DNA of 64,000 nt from positions 50,193-114,192 of the forward strand of contig NZ_JAASHM010000010.1 in the NCBI RefSeq assembly GCF_019734195.1, read 5' to 3'. The DNA comes from Clostridium sp. K13. Lineage in GTDB: Bacteria > Bacillota > Clostridia > Clostridiales > Clostridiaceae. How positions within the stretch are numbered: the first letter of the stretch is position 1; the number at the start of each line of letters is the position of its first letter. Positions 1 through 8,591 of the stretch are shown piece after piece. A model generated the notes under the pieces. It was not told the origin of the DNA. It saw only the letters and a program-made list of their open reading frames with translations, and did not search any database. Both the position numbers and the translations under genes were made by a program.

Positions 1-285
1 AATAATGATAATTTAGAAATGAATAAAGAATATCTAAAAAATAGCAAAGCTATAAAAGAAAAGCAAGATATTATTGATGTTGAAGTAAATATGAATGAAG
101 AACAATGTGGAAATAAAGAAATTACTAAAACAGAGACAAAGGAAGAAGGAACTACAATGTACATGCCTTTAAAGGGAGAAATTGATTTGAATAAAATGTG
201 TAATGAGGTAGGGAAAATTTTTGAACTAATAGATGATGAATTTATAGAAAATATTGAAATTAAAGGTTGTAACGAAAAGAAATAA
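1..285 (+). CDS. Hypothetical acidic protein, probably 5'-partial
   Basis: The reading frame is open from the first base of the window, so the gene may begin upstream. The first ATG in frame is at 19, but no ribosome binding site precedes it. The 88 residues from that ATG are hydrophilic and rich in Glu, Lys and Asn, with no membrane segment or recognised motif. The last ~45 residues look more ordered (a possible helix around Leu-Asn-Lys-Met-Cys-Asn). The stop lies 21 bases before the next gene, so the two are probably cotranscribed. I do not recognise the family. Confidence 0.5.
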   Translation, partial: NNDNLEMNKEYLKNSKAIKEKQDIIDVEVNMNEEQCGNKEITKTETKEEGTTMYMPLKGEIDLNKMCNEVGKIFELIDDEFIENIEIKGCNEKK

Positions 286-306
286 TTATGATTTGGAGGT
301 ATTTAA

Positions 307-705
307 ATGAAATACCAACAATTGATGAAAGAATATTATGTTAATATTAATAATTTAAATCAATTGCTAAAAACAATGGTAGACTCTTATAGGCTTTTAA
401 TAGGAGGAGCAGCGGAATTAAATAATATATATGAGGCAAAAAGTAGTTATGTTAAGGAAGCTGTTCATAGAGCTAATAAATTGGGGGATACAATAGATAA
501 TGTAATTGATTTATTAGAAGAATGTGGGGAAAGTTATTTTAAATATTGTTCTGTAGTTGGAGAGTATATTTTAAAGAAAAGTGATAATAAAGTAATTTTA
601 ACGGAAGTAGATGATGAACTGTTTTTTCAAGATTCGTCTACTAGAGAAGAGTTTGAAATGTTAAAGGCTTATAAAAAAGAGCAGGAAGAAAAATTAAAAA
701 ATTAA
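307..705 (+). CDS. Hypothetical helical protein
   Basis: This 132-residue protein starts at ATG 307 behind a clear GGAGG at 295-299. It is predicted almost wholly alpha-helical, with heptad-like stretches (residues 5-75) and a charged Lys/Glu tail; there is no signal peptide or membrane segment. It follows the upstream small gene by 21 bases and ends just before a strong terminator, so it is the last gene of its transcript. I do not recognise a family. A small cytoplasmic coiled-coil protein is all that can be said. Confidence 0.6.
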   Translation: MKYQQLMKEYYVNINNLNQLLKTMVDSYRLLIGGAAELNNIYEAKSSYVKEAVHRANKLGDTIDNVIDLLEECGESYFKYCSVVGEYILKKSDNKVILTEVDDELFFQDSSTREEFEMLKAYKKEQEEKLKN

Positions 706-717
706 AAAATAAAATAG

Positions 718-768
718 GCTATATCAAAGTGAAATTTATTTAATTAGCTTTGATATAGCTTTTTTTTA
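718..768. terminator. Bidirectional terminator
   Basis: A 12-bp perfect stem (718-729 with 748-759) is followed by eight T on the + strand. It separates the convergent gene ending at 705 and pssA, whose stop is at 766-768. Confidence 0.85.
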
Positions 769-1287
769 GAATTTTTTCAGTTTAAACGTACTTACCATTA
801 AATAAGAACCTAATAATAATAATAAAAATGGAATAAGTGCAGAAATATTTTTATTAATGGTAAATAAACAGAATAATGCTAAAGCACTACCGGTAACAGT
901 AATAGGAACACCTGTAAAAACTCCATTAAATTCACTTGCATTATATCTAGCTAGTCTAAAAGCGCCGCATATAGGAAATAGTAAAAGTGGAAGAATTCCT
1001 AATATGCCAGCAGGGCCTAGTGTATAAAAATCAAATAATAAAAATACTAGTATAGATGGTGCAACACCAAAAGACACTAAATCAGCTAATGAATCTAGCT
1101 CTTTGCCTAAATCGCTTGAAACTTGTAGATAGCGAGCTATTCTACCATCATATCGATCAACTAATGCAGCAAGTAATATAAAAATACAAGCTAACGAATA
1201 GTTGCCATCAAAGGTAGAAAGCAATGATAATATTCCAAATGATAAATTAATAAAGGTAAAGATGTTAGGAATACTGCTTTTTCTCAT
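766..1287 (-). CDS. pssA: CDP-diacylglycerol--serine O-phosphatidyltransferase
   Basis: An integral membrane enzyme that makes phosphatidylserine from CDP-diacylglycerol and serine, the first step toward phosphatidylethanolamine. The 173 residues carry the CDP-alcohol phosphatidyltransferase signature D-G-x2-A-R-x8-G-x3-D-x3-D (DGRIAR near residue 47, then GKELDSLAD), which supplies the metal-binding aspartates. Five to six hydrophobic segments follow. The length is typical of the short type-II PssA of Gram-positives. It stands alone on the minus strand; no psd lies beside it here. The start ATG at 1287 is preceded on its strand by an AGGAGTGAT-type binding site. Confidence 0.9.
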   Translation of the reverse strand: MRKSSIPNIFTFINLSFGILSLLSTFDGNYSLACIFILLAALVDRYDGRIARYLQVSSDLGKELDSLADLVSFGVAPSILVFLLFDFYTLGPAGILGILPLLLFPICGAFRLARYNASEFNGVFTGVPITVTGSALALFCLFTINKNISALIPFLLLLLGSYLMVSTFKLKKF

Positions 1288-1508
1288 ATAATCACTCCTA
1301 AGTTTATCTTACATAAAGATAATTATAGCATAAATTTTAAAAAAAATTAACAATCCCTAAAAGTCAATATTTAAAAATTTGTTAAGTAGCAAAAAAAGCT
1401 AGGTTTACAAATATAATATAGTATATAGAGTAAACTTTAAGTATATTCAACATATAGCGTAATAAAATCTATGTGGTATAATTTTATATATATAATAGGA
1501 GGGATACA

Positions 1509-2390
1509 ATGAAAAAGGTAAAGTTAATTTATAATCCGTATTCTGGAGAGAATGTTATTTTGTCAAAATTAGATGCAATAATTAACATACATCAACAAGC
1601 AGGGCTTACTATAGTACCTTATAGAATAAGAAAGGAATGTGGAATAGAAAGTGCATTTCATGATATAAAACCAGGTGAATATGAATATGTACTAGTTGCT
1701 GGAGGGGATGGAACTGTTGATTCAGTAGTAAACACTATGGCAAAGCAAGGGATTTCATTACCTATAGGAATATTACCAGTAGGTACAGCAAATGATTTTT
1801 CGAAGTTCTTAGGGATACCATTTGATGTAGAAGAAGCTTGTAAGCAAATAATTGGTTCAACAGCAACTACTGTAGATTTAGGAAATATAAATGATAAATA
1901 CTTTGTAAATGTTGCTAGTACAGGACTTTTTACAGATGTGTCTCAAAAAACTGATGTAAATTTAAAGAATACAATTGGAAAGCTAGCATATTATTTAAAA
2001 GGATTAGAAGAATTACCTAATTTTAGACCTTTAAAGGTAAAAATAACATCAGAACAAGTAAACTTTGATGGTACTATGTATCTTATGTTAATCTTTAATG
2101 GAAAGACTGCAGGGAATTTTAACTTAGCAACTAGAGCAGATGCTACAGATGGAATGCTTGATGTAATAGTATTCAAGGCTGTTCCAGTATATGAATTAAT
2201 ACATTTATTTATAAAAGTTCTTAAAGGAGAGCATTTAGATTCAGATAAGGTTATATATTTTAAAACAGATAGATTGCATATAGATTGTAATGAAGATATA
2301 GTTACAGATATAGATGGAGAAAAAGGACCAGATTTTCCACTAGATATAAAATGTATTAAGGGTGGATTGAAAATTTTAGGAGTTAAATAG
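1509..2390 (+). CDS. Diacylglycerol/lipid kinase family protein (YegS/DgkB-like)
   Basis: A soluble or membrane-associated ATP-dependent lipid kinase of the DAGK-catalytic family (YegS/BmrU/DgkB). The N-terminal part reads like the nucleotide-binding lobe: the YNPYSG start motif and the diagnostic GGDGT loop (about residues 66-70), followed by P-V-G-T-A-N-D-F, which contacts substrate. The C-terminal half is the beta-sandwich lobe, ending with D-G-E-K-G. Length (293) is normal. The substrate, diacylglycerol or another lipid, cannot be told from sequence. A GGAGG precedes ATG 1509. Its position next to pssA fits phospholipid metabolism, but the two genes are divergent. Confidence 0.88.
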   Translation: MKKVKLIYNPYSGENVILSKLDAIINIHQQAGLTIVPYRIRKECGIESAFHDIKPGEYEYVLVAGGDGTVDSVVNTMAKQGISLPIGILPVGTANDFSKFLGIPFDVEEACKQIIGSTATTVDLGNINDKYFVNVASTGLFTDVSQKTDVNLKNTIGKLAYYLKGLEELPNFRPLKVKITSEQVNFDGTMYLMLIFNGKTAGNFNLATRADATDGMLDVIVFKAVPVYELIHLFIKVLKGEHLDSDKVIYFKTDRLHIDCNEDIVTDIDGEKGPDFPLDIKCIKGGLKILGVK

Positions 2391-2460
2391 AAATTTAAAG
2401 AATAAATAAATTAAAAATTTAATAATTATAAATAATAGTACTTTTGTAAAGGAGATAAAA

Positions 2461-3111
2461 ATGATAGCCTTTATTTATTTATGTATATTATTATTTATAA
2501 TTATTTTTTCAGTATACCTAATATATTTAAGTTCTAATAAGTGTCCATCAAAGATACGAAAATTTTATTTAGTAAGCTTATTGATAATTGTAGTGAGGTA
2601 TTTGTCATTACTTTCTTTATGGTTAATACAACGTCAAAGAATAATTTACTTTATTAAAGTATTAACACAGTTAAGTTTAGTAGGAATGCCACTTTTAGTA
2701 TTAGCAGCTATTTATATATTTTTGAGGGATGAAAATAGAAGTTTTAATTATAATTATACTTTTATGATTTTATTATTTTTAGTATACGTTGTAATAAATA
2801 TATTTTATAAGTTAGATATAAGAGTAGATAGTATATTTGGATTTATAGTAAGTTATAGAGAAATTTTAATTCCAAGTTTAATTTACTTAATATTAATTTC
2901 TTCATTTGTAGTTATAAGCTTGTTATTTATTGATAAGCCATATAGTAATACTAATGGAATGAAATTACTTTTAGTATCATTAATAATTACAGTTATAGAA
3001 TTTGTAATATTTTTAGGGGGAATAAGGATTTTTCCTTACCCATTACTGGGAGAAATATGCATTTTAGGATGTTCATATAAGGCTATAACAACATTTAAAA
3101 TTAAAAAATAA
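2461..3111 (+). CDS. Polytopic membrane protein of unknown function
   Basis: A 216-residue, very hydrophobic protein with six or seven predicted transmembrane helices (roughly residues 1-22, 38-58, 72-90, 100-118, 136-158, 166-186, 190-208) and short basic loops. There is no recognisable catalytic motif. It follows the lipid kinase by 70 bases with its own AAGGAGAT binding site, so the two may share a transcript. The layout resembles 7TM sensor or input modules, but no signalling domain is attached. Function unknown. Confidence 0.6.
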   Translation: MIAFIYLCILLFIIIFSVYLIYLSSNKCPSKIRKFYLVSLLIIVVRYLSLLSLWLIQRQRIIYFIKVLTQLSLVGMPLLVLAAIYIFLRDENRSFNYNYTFMILLFLVYVVINIFYKLDIRVDSIFGFIVSYREILIPSLIYLILISSFVVISLLFIDKPYSNTNGMKLLLVSLIITVIEFVIFLGGIRIFPYPLLGEICILGCSYKAITTFKIKK

Positions 3112-3180
3112 AAATTAATAAATAAATATTGTTTTTAGAGTATTGCCTTTTAGTGGGTTGTTAATATAATATTAATATAG

Positions 3181-3204
3181 AATGCCCAATAAAGGGCATT
3201 TTTA
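3181..3204 (+). terminator. Rho-independent terminator
   Basis: A 7-bp stem (AATGCCC with GGGCATT, six-base loop) followed by TTTTATT. It ends the lipid kinase/membrane protein transcript. Confidence 0.7.
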
Positions 3205-3259
3205 TTGCAAATTTGTTGTTAAATTTACACTAAATAATTTTTGAAAATAACGGTGGTGA

Positions 3260-3377
3260 GATTAAATGGAGGGTGTCCCTCAGAGTATTAATTTAAGAAA
3301 ATTGAATATAAGAAATAGTAGAGGGGAAACTCAGATTTAAATCAAATATCTCCTCTATTAATTGAGGAGGAATTTTT
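3260..3377 (+). promoter_or_regulatory. Structured leader able to sequester the ribosome binding site
   Basis: The 5' region of the MgtE-like gene holds a GAGGG/CCCTC hairpin (3269-3281) and a second stem TAGAGG (3319-3324) with CCTCTA (3352-3357). CTCCTC at 3350-3355 can instead pair with GAGGAG at 3364-3369, which is the ribosome binding site of the downstream gene. The two pairings exclude each other, as in a translational riboswitch. It does not match the M-box or another class I can name from sequence. Confidence 0.45.
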
Positions 3378-4631
3378 ATGCAAAGATTATCTGTTTTTTT
3401 ATTTACTAGCATATTAGGAAAGAAGATGTATGATGAATTTGATGATGTGCTTGGTGAATTAAAAGATATATATGTAACAACGGAGCAAGGATATCCTAGA
3501 GTTATTGGATACAAAGTTAAGCGTGATGGAATAACTTTTCATTATGAGTTTAGAAGTATAATGTTTTACAATGTAGACAATAAAGTTAAAATAATGACAC
3601 GTGGTAGTAAGGAAATACTTCCAAGAACCTATTCTTATTTATTATCTAGGAATTTATTAGATAAGAAAATTGTAGATATCAATGGAAAGCAAGTTGTTAG
3701 AGTTGATGATTTAAGAATTGCAGAAATTGCAGGTGAATATAGAGTAATTGCAGTTGAAACAGGGCCTCTTGCTAAGTTTAGAAGAATGAACTGTCCAGGG
3801 TTAGGAAAGTTTGTATATAAAGTTTTAAATAAGGATTTTGAAGATAAAGTTATTATGTGGGATGACGTTGAATCTTTAGAAATGGTTAATAAAAATCTTC
3901 AAATAGCAGTTCCATATAAAAAACTATCAACATTGCATCCAGCAGATTTAGCAGATATATTAGAAAATCTTGATGCAAGTTCAAGAAAACAAATTTTTGA
4001 ATCCCTAGATGAAGATTTGGCAGCGGATACTTTAGAAGAAATTGAACCAGAATATAAAAGTAGTATCATAAAGGATTTAAGTGAGGCTAAAGCAGTTGAA
4101 GTTTTAGAAAACATGCCTAATGATGAAATTGCAGATATATTAGATGAATTAGATGATGAGGAAAGAGAAAAAATACTTGTTAACTTAGAAACAGAGGATG
4201 CGGAAGAAGTAAAAGAACTTCTTAAATATGAGGATGAAACAGTAGGTAGTATAATGAGTAAGGATTTTATTTCTTTTAATTTAGATATTACAATTGGAGA
4301 AATAATAGATATTTTAAGGGAAAGTAATCCAGAAGATGAAGAATTAAACTCAATATTCATTAAAGATGAAGAAGAAAAAGTAATTGGTATCATAGAATTA
4401 AAAGATTTAATTTTAAATGATAGTAAATTAAAAGTAAAAGAAATAATGGATGAAAATATAAATATACTTAAGCATAATGAAGCTATTAATGAAGCTATTG
4501 AAATAGCTGCTAAATATGATTTATTGGCAATACCGGTTGTTGATAATAATGATGTGTTAATTGGAGTTGTAAATACTCATGATTTAATAGATGAAGTTTT
4601 ATATCCTATGTGGAAAAAGAAAAATAAGTAA
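3378..4631 (+). CDS. MgtE N-domain/CBS protein lacking the channel domain
   Basis: A 417-residue cytoplasmic protein. Residues ~1-95 resemble a PRC-barrel-like domain, residues ~175-285 are the MgtE N-terminal superhelical domain (HPADLADILENLD, then repeated acidic helices), and residues ~290-415 are two CBS motifs (VGSIMSKDFISF; VKEIMDENINIL). The five-helix Mg2+ channel domain of true MgtE is absent, so it is not itself a transporter. In MgtE the N and CBS domains sense Mg2+; this protein may be a stand-alone Mg2+ or nucleotide sensor. ATG 3378 sits behind GAGGAGG, which can be masked by the upstream leader. Confidence 0.8.
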   Translation: MQRLSVFLFTSILGKKMYDEFDDVLGELKDIYVTTEQGYPRVIGYKVKRDGITFHYEFRSIMFYNVDNKVKIMTRGSKEILPRTYSYLLSRNLLDKKIVDINGKQVVRVDDLRIAEIAGEYRVIAVETGPLAKFRRMNCPGLGKFVYKVLNKDFEDKVIMWDDVESLEMVNKNLQIAVPYKKLSTLHPADLADILENLDASSRKQIFESLDEDLAADTLEEIEPEYKSSIIKDLSEAKAVEVLENMPNDEIADILDELDDEEREKILVNLETEDAEEVKELLKYEDETVGSIMSKDFISFNLDITIGEIIDILRESNPEDEELNSIFIKDEEEKVIGIIELKDLILNDSKLKVKEIMDENINILKHNEAINEAIEIAAKYDLLAIPVVDNNDVLIGVVNTHDLIDEVLYPMWKKKNK

Positions 4632-4649
4632 AAAAATTGAAATTAGTTG

Positions 4650-4677
4650 TTGACTTTTTTTATCATAAGAATATAAT
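4650..4677 (+). promoter_or_regulatory. Promoter of the T-box/cysK transcript
   Basis: TTGACT (4650-4655), 16-base spacer, TATAAT (4672-4677); a near-consensus vegetative promoter just before the T-box leader. Confidence 0.75.
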
Positions 4678-4699
4678 AAAAATATAAAGTTTAGTTAAA

Positions 4700-5067
4700 T
4701 ACTCGGAATTAAAACTATGAAAAAGGAAAGTAGTATAAGCGAAGGTTACAGAGAGAAAAGGATGCTGAGAACTTTTTGCTGGTAATTTATCTAATGTCTA
4801 GCTACTGTAAAACTTCTAAGAAGTTAACATTAGCACAATCCTAGATAAGTTCCTCTAAGCTTATATTGAAGCTAAGATTCACTTATATGAAGTGCCCTTT
4901 GGAGTTTATGCCTGAAATAATAGTAAGGTTTTACGGTAGCACCCGTTATAGTGATCAGGTATTATATTGTACCGTAGAATGAGTGAAATCATTATTGTTA
5001 TGATGGTTTAATTAGAGTGGAACCGCGAATATACTTCGTCTCTATATATAGAGACGAAGTTTTTTTA
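4700..5067 (+). promoter_or_regulatory. T-box leader (probably tRNA-Cys) of cysK-cysE
   Basis: The long leader contains a GATGCTGAGA-type stem I motif near 4762 and the invariant T-box core TGGAACCGCG at 5018-5027. It ends in a 12-bp terminator stem (5033-5044 with 5049-5060) followed by seven T. A TGC at 4893-4895, in the 3' side of stem I after GAAG, is the likely specifier codon, matching cysteine. Uncharged tRNA-Cys would stabilise the antiterminator and switch on the cysteine biosynthesis genes downstream. T-box identity is seen directly; the specifier assignment is inferred. Confidence 0.9.
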
Positions 5068-5105
5068 TATAAAAATATAAAAAAATAAATTTTGGAGGTA
5101 TAGAT

Positions 5106-6014
5106 ATGATTTATGATGGAGCAATTGAATTAATAGGAAGAACACCAATATTAAAGTTAACAAAGATGGTAGATAAAAATAGTGCGGATGTATATGTAAA
5201 GTTAGAAAAATTTAATCCAGGTGGAAGTGTAAAAGATAGAGCAGCTCTTGGGATGATTGAAAAGGCAGAAGAAGCAGGAATTTTAAAAGAAGGATCTGTA
5301 ATTGTTGAACCTACAAGTGGGAATACTGGTATTGCTTTAGCTATGATAGGAAGAGTTAAGGGCTATAAGGTTATAATAGTTATGCCAGAAACTATGAGTA
5401 AAGAAAGAAGAGATTTAATTAAAGCATATGGTGCGGAGCTTGTATTAACAGAAGGAGCTAAGGGAATGAAGGGAGCTATAGAAAAAGCAACTGAAATGGT
5501 AAATGAATATGGATATTTTATGCCACAACAATTTGAGAATATAGCTAACCCTGAAAAGCATTATGCTACAACAGCTCAAGAAATTTATGAAGATATTAAT
5601 GATTTAGATGTATTTGTAGCAGGCGTAGGAACAGGTGGAACTGTATCAGGTATAGGGAAAAATTTAAAGGGAAAAATAGATGGTATAGAAATTGTTGCAG
5701 TTGAGCCAAGTAATTCACAAGTACTTTCAGGTAAGAATCCAGGGCCACATAAAATACAAGGTATTGGAGCAGGATTTATACCAGGAAACTATAAAGGGGA
5801 ATATGTTGATAAGGTAGTTGCTGTTACTGATAATAATGCAATAGAGACAGCAGTGAATTTTGCTAAGCAAGAAGGTATCTTAATAGGAATATCATCAGGT
5901 GCAGCAATTTATGCAGCTATAGAAATAGCTAAGAAGCTTGGTAAAGGAAAAAAGGTTTTAGCTATAGCTCCAGATGGAGGAGAAAAGTATATTTCAATGG
6001 GAATATACGAATAA
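5106..6014 (+). CDS. cysK: Cysteine synthase (O-acetylserine sulfhydrylase)
   Basis: A PLP enzyme that converts O-acetylserine and sulfide to cysteine. The PLP lysine lies in [11 protein letters not shown] (about residues 38-48), the phosphate loop is [13 protein letters not shown] (about 175-187), and [11 protein letters not shown] (about 68-78) binds the substrate carboxylate. Length 302 is typical. GGAGG precedes ATG 5106. The gene sits behind a T-box and 121 bases upstream of cysE, so one cysteine-responsive transcript supplies both steps from serine. Confidence 0.95.
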   Translation: MIYDGAIELIGRTPILKLTKMVDKNSADVYVKLEKFNPGGSVKDRAALGMIEKAEEAGILKEGSVIVEPTSGNTGIALAMIGRVKGYKVIIVMPETMSKERRDLIKAYGAELVLTEGAKGMKGAIEKATEMVNEYGYFMPQQFENIANPEKHYATTAQEIYEDINDLDVFVAGVGTGGTVSGIGKNLKGKIDGIEIVAVEPSNSQVLSGKNPGPHKIQGIGAGFIPGNYKGEYVDKVVAVTDNNAIETAVNFAKQEGILIGISSGAAIYAAIEIAKKLGKGKKVLAIAPDGGEKYISMGIYE

Positions 6015-6029
6015 AATTACTAAATAGAT

Positions 6030-6121
6030 AAAGAGTGAGGAGTTAGAAGTTAGTAGTTAATGAATAAATTCAGATAGGAATTTCATGCTTAACTACTAAC
6101 TAAAAACTATTAACTATTAAA
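6030..6121. repeat. Intergenic imperfect inverted repeat
   Basis: Between cysK and cysE, TTAGAAGTTAGTAGTTAA-type sequence is mirrored by TTAACTACTAACTAAAA. The same TTAACT-rich end sequence recurs upstream of tpiA (18672-18703) and near 53440-53480. It looks like a small dispersed clostridial intergenic repeat rather than a terminator (no T run). Confidence 0.5.
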
Positions 6122-6135
6122 AAGGAGGAGTAGGT

Positions 6136-6729
6136 TTGTTTAAAAATTTGAAATATGATTTAAATAGAGTTATGGAGAATGATCCTGCTGCTAGAAGTAG
6201 GGTTGAGGTATTTTTACTTTATCCTACCATTCATGCATTAATTGCATATAGGATAGCTCATTTATTATATACTAAAAGATTATTCTTTTTAGCTAGACTT
6301 ATATCACAGGTATCAAGATTTTTTACTGGAATAGAGATACATCCAGGAGCTAAGATTGGTAAGGGGTTAGTTATAGACCATGGAATGGGAGTAGTAATTG
6401 GTGAAACAGCAGAGATTGGGGAAAATGTATTGTTATATCATGGAGTAACCTTAGGTGGTACTGGAAAGGATAAAGGAAAGAGGCATCCAACATTAGGTGA
6501 CAATGTTATAATAGGAGCTGGAGCTAAGGTGCTTGGCCCAATATATATAGGAAGTAATTCTAAAATTGGTGCTAATTCTGTAGTTTTGAAAGATGTTCCA
6601 GAAGGGGCTACAGCAGTTGGTATTCCTGCTAAAAATATAATAAGGGTTCAAGAAGATGTAGCTGATATAATAGAAATAGAAGATTATAGAGGAACAAGCA
6701 AAGAAATTTATAATAACATGGTGATTTAA
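6136..6729 (+). CDS. cysE: Serine O-acetyltransferase
   Basis: Makes O-acetylserine from serine and acetyl-CoA, feeding CysK. The first ~65 residues are helical, followed by a left-handed beta-helix of hexapeptide repeats ([28 protein letters not shown]) with the conserved His of [10 protein letters not shown] and the [12 protein letters not shown] active loop. Length 197 matches the short EpsC/CysE type. The start is TTG at 6136, chosen because AAGGAGG lies 8-12 bases upstream. Its stop is three bases before the queG ATG, so queG is probably in the same transcript. Confidence 0.93.
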   Translation: MFKNLKYDLNRVMENDPAARSRVEVFLLYPTIHALIAYRIAHLLYTKRLFFLARLISQVSRFFTGIEIHPGAKIGKGLVIDHGMGVVIGETAEIGENVLLYHGVTLGGTGKDKGKRHPTLGDNVIIGAGAKVLGPIYIGSNSKIGANSVVLKDVPEGATAVGIPAKNIIRVQEDVADIIEIEDYRGTSKEIYNNMVI

Positions 6730-6732
6730 TTT

Positions 6733-7707
6733 ATGATTAAAGAAGATATAATAAAGTACTGTAATTCATTAGAGCTAGACACTGTCGGATTTATTAAATG
6801 CAGAAGGTTTGATGAACTAATAGAATTTTATAATTATAGAAAAGAAATGGCTTTGGAAAATGAATTTGAAGAGGCTGATATAGAAAAAAGGGTAAATCCA
6901 ATGTGGTATATGGAAGAGGGAAAAACTATTATTTCAATAGCTTTTCCCTATCTTTGGGTTGAAAATAATATAGAAAATGGTTTTTCTAAATATACTAAGG
7001 GATTTGATTATCACAGAGTAGTAAAAAAATATCTAGATAGAATTTGTGACTTTATTAAAAGTAATGGGGGAGAGGCTATTTCTTTTGTAGATAGTAATAC
7101 ATTACCTGAGAGATATATTGCATATTTATCTGGTGTTGGATTCATTGGTAGAAATAATATGATTATAACTGAAAAGTATGGATCTTATGTTTTTTTAGGT
7201 GAGATAATTACTGATTTAGAGTTAGCTGATGATGATGTAAGAAGATTTGAAAATATAAAGAAATATAAAGAGTGTGGAAAATGCACTAGATGCTATAAAG
7301 AATGCCCAACAAACTCTATTAATATAAATAGAATTAATCCTAATATATGTTCATCATATATAACCCAAAAAAAAGAATTAAGTGATGTAGAGATAAAGCT
7401 ATTAAAGAATAATGTATTTGGGTGTGATATATGTCAAAATATATGTCCCTATAATGAATCAATAAAATTTTCAAAGCTTGAAGAATTCAAACCACTAGAA
7501 TTTATGTGTAATTTGAGTAGTGATATTTATGCTGATATGAATAATAAATTTTTTAAAGATAATATTTCTAAAACATCTTGTGGATGGAGAGGAAAAAATG
7601 TTATTAAAAGAAATGCTATAATAAAGTTACATAATGAGGGTGAAGATATATCTAGATATAGAGGAGATTCACCTTATATAAATGAATATATAGATAGATT
7701 AAAATAA
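6733..7707 (+). CDS. queG: Epoxyqueuosine reductase QueG
   Basis: Iron-sulfur, cobalamin-dependent enzyme of the last step of queuosine synthesis on tRNA. Two 4Fe-4S cluster motifs are visible: CGKCTRCYKECP (about residues 178-189) and CDICQNICP (about 231-239). The N-terminal half carries the QueG-type VDSNTLPERYIAYLSGVGFIGRNN stretch, split here as VDSNTLPERYIA then GVGFIGRNNM. At 324 residues it lacks the long C-terminal HEAT-like extension of the ~380-residue Bacillus form. ATG 6733 nearly abuts cysE. The link with cysteine genes is positional only. Confidence 0.88.
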   Translation: MIKEDIIKYCNSLELDTVGFIKCRRFDELIEFYNYRKEMALENEFEEADIEKRVNPMWYMEEGKTIISIAFPYLWVENNIENGFSKYTKGFDYHRVVKKYLDRICDFIKSNGGEAISFVDSNTLPERYIAYLSGVGFIGRNNMIITEKYGSYVFLGEIITDLELADDDVRRFENIKKYKECGKCTRCYKECPTNSININRINPNICSSYITQKKELSDVEIKLLKNNVFGCDICQNICPYNESIKFSKLEEFKPLEFMCNLSSDIYADMNNKFFKDNISKTSCGWRGKNVIKRNAIIKLHNEGEDISRYRGDSPYINEYIDRLK

Positions 7708-7777
7708 GTTAATTGTTTTAAAGGGATATATAAAATATAATGTGTATGTGCATATTATACTCAAGGGGGTAATTAAT

Positions 7778-8482
7778 ATGATGTCAAAAAGTGTGGCAAG
7801 ACTTATAAAGCTGTTGCCAGAAAAATTAGTTGTAAAAATAGCAAGAAATAAGATAGATGGGTATTTAAAAAAATATGCAAGAATAAATATAAGTGGATAT
7901 GAAAATATTAAAAGAGCTGATGGGGCTAAAATATTTATTTGTAACCATTTAAGTAATTCAGATGGATTTATTATAGAAAAGGTATTAAAGGATGATTATG
8001 ATCCAACTTTTGTTGCTGGTGTTAAACTTTCTAATGATCCGGTTACTAATTTAGGAACTAAAATAGTTAAGAATATTGCGATAAAGCCTAATAGTGCTGA
8101 TAGAGATGCTATTATGTCTATGATAAATGTATTAAAGGATGGAGAGAATCTTGTTCTTTTTCCGGAAGGGACAAGAAGTAGAAGTGGTAGCATGATAGAG
8201 GGAAAAAAAGGAGTATTATTAGTTGCTAGAATGAGTAAAGCAAAGATAGTACCTATTTCATTGTATGGAACTGAAAAGTTATTACCAATTAATAAGAATG
8301 GTGATATGGCAGGCGAACAATGGAATGAGGCTGAGATAAATGTAAGAATAGGGGAGTATATAGAGATTCCTAAAAAGAATAAAGATGAATCTAAACATGA
8401 ATATGATGATAGATGCTTAACTTATATAATGAAGTCAATAGCCAATGGATTGCCAGAGGAATATAGAGGTGTTTATAAATAG
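7778..8482 (+). CDS. plsC: 1-acyl-sn-glycerol-3-phosphate acyltransferase (PlsC family)
   Basis: Membrane-associated acyltransferase that converts lysophosphatidate to phosphatidate. It has the catalytic NHxxxxD box (NHLSNSDG, about residues 51-58) and the FPEGTRS glycerophosphate-binding box (about 129-135). The frame is open further upstream to a GTG at 7742, but the start is placed at ATG 7778 because AAGGGGG at 7764-7770 is well spaced for it. A second ATG follows directly at 7781. The protein is then 234 residues, normal for PlsC. Confidence 0.88.
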   Translation: MMSKSVARLIKLLPEKLVVKIARNKIDGYLKKYARINISGYENIKRADGAKIFICNHLSNSDGFIIEKVLKDDYDPTFVAGVKLSNDPVTNLGTKIVKNIAIKPNSADRDAIMSMINVLKDGENLVLFPEGTRSRSGSMIEGKKGVLLVARMSKAKIVPISLYGTEKLLPINKNGDMAGEQWNEAEINVRIGEYIEIPKKNKDESKHEYDDRCLTYIMKSIANGLPEEYRGVYK

Positions 8483-8591
8483 TTAGTATTTAAGAAATTA
8501 AAAAAATTATAGCTAATTAATAAGTTGAAATATTAGGAATTATGATATTAGTAAAGTGATGATGTTAAAATTTCATTAGGAGGAAAATTAG

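Noticed and set aside
3260..3377. M-box (Mg2+) riboswitch upstream of the MgtE-like gene
   Set aside because: The conserved M-box sequence blocks are absent and the leader is too short; only an RBS-masking alternative structure is supported.
3899..4393. Long minus-strand open frame inside the MgtE-like gene
   Set aside because: It is Ser-rich, antisense to a well-conserved domain protein and has no binding site; a shadow frame.
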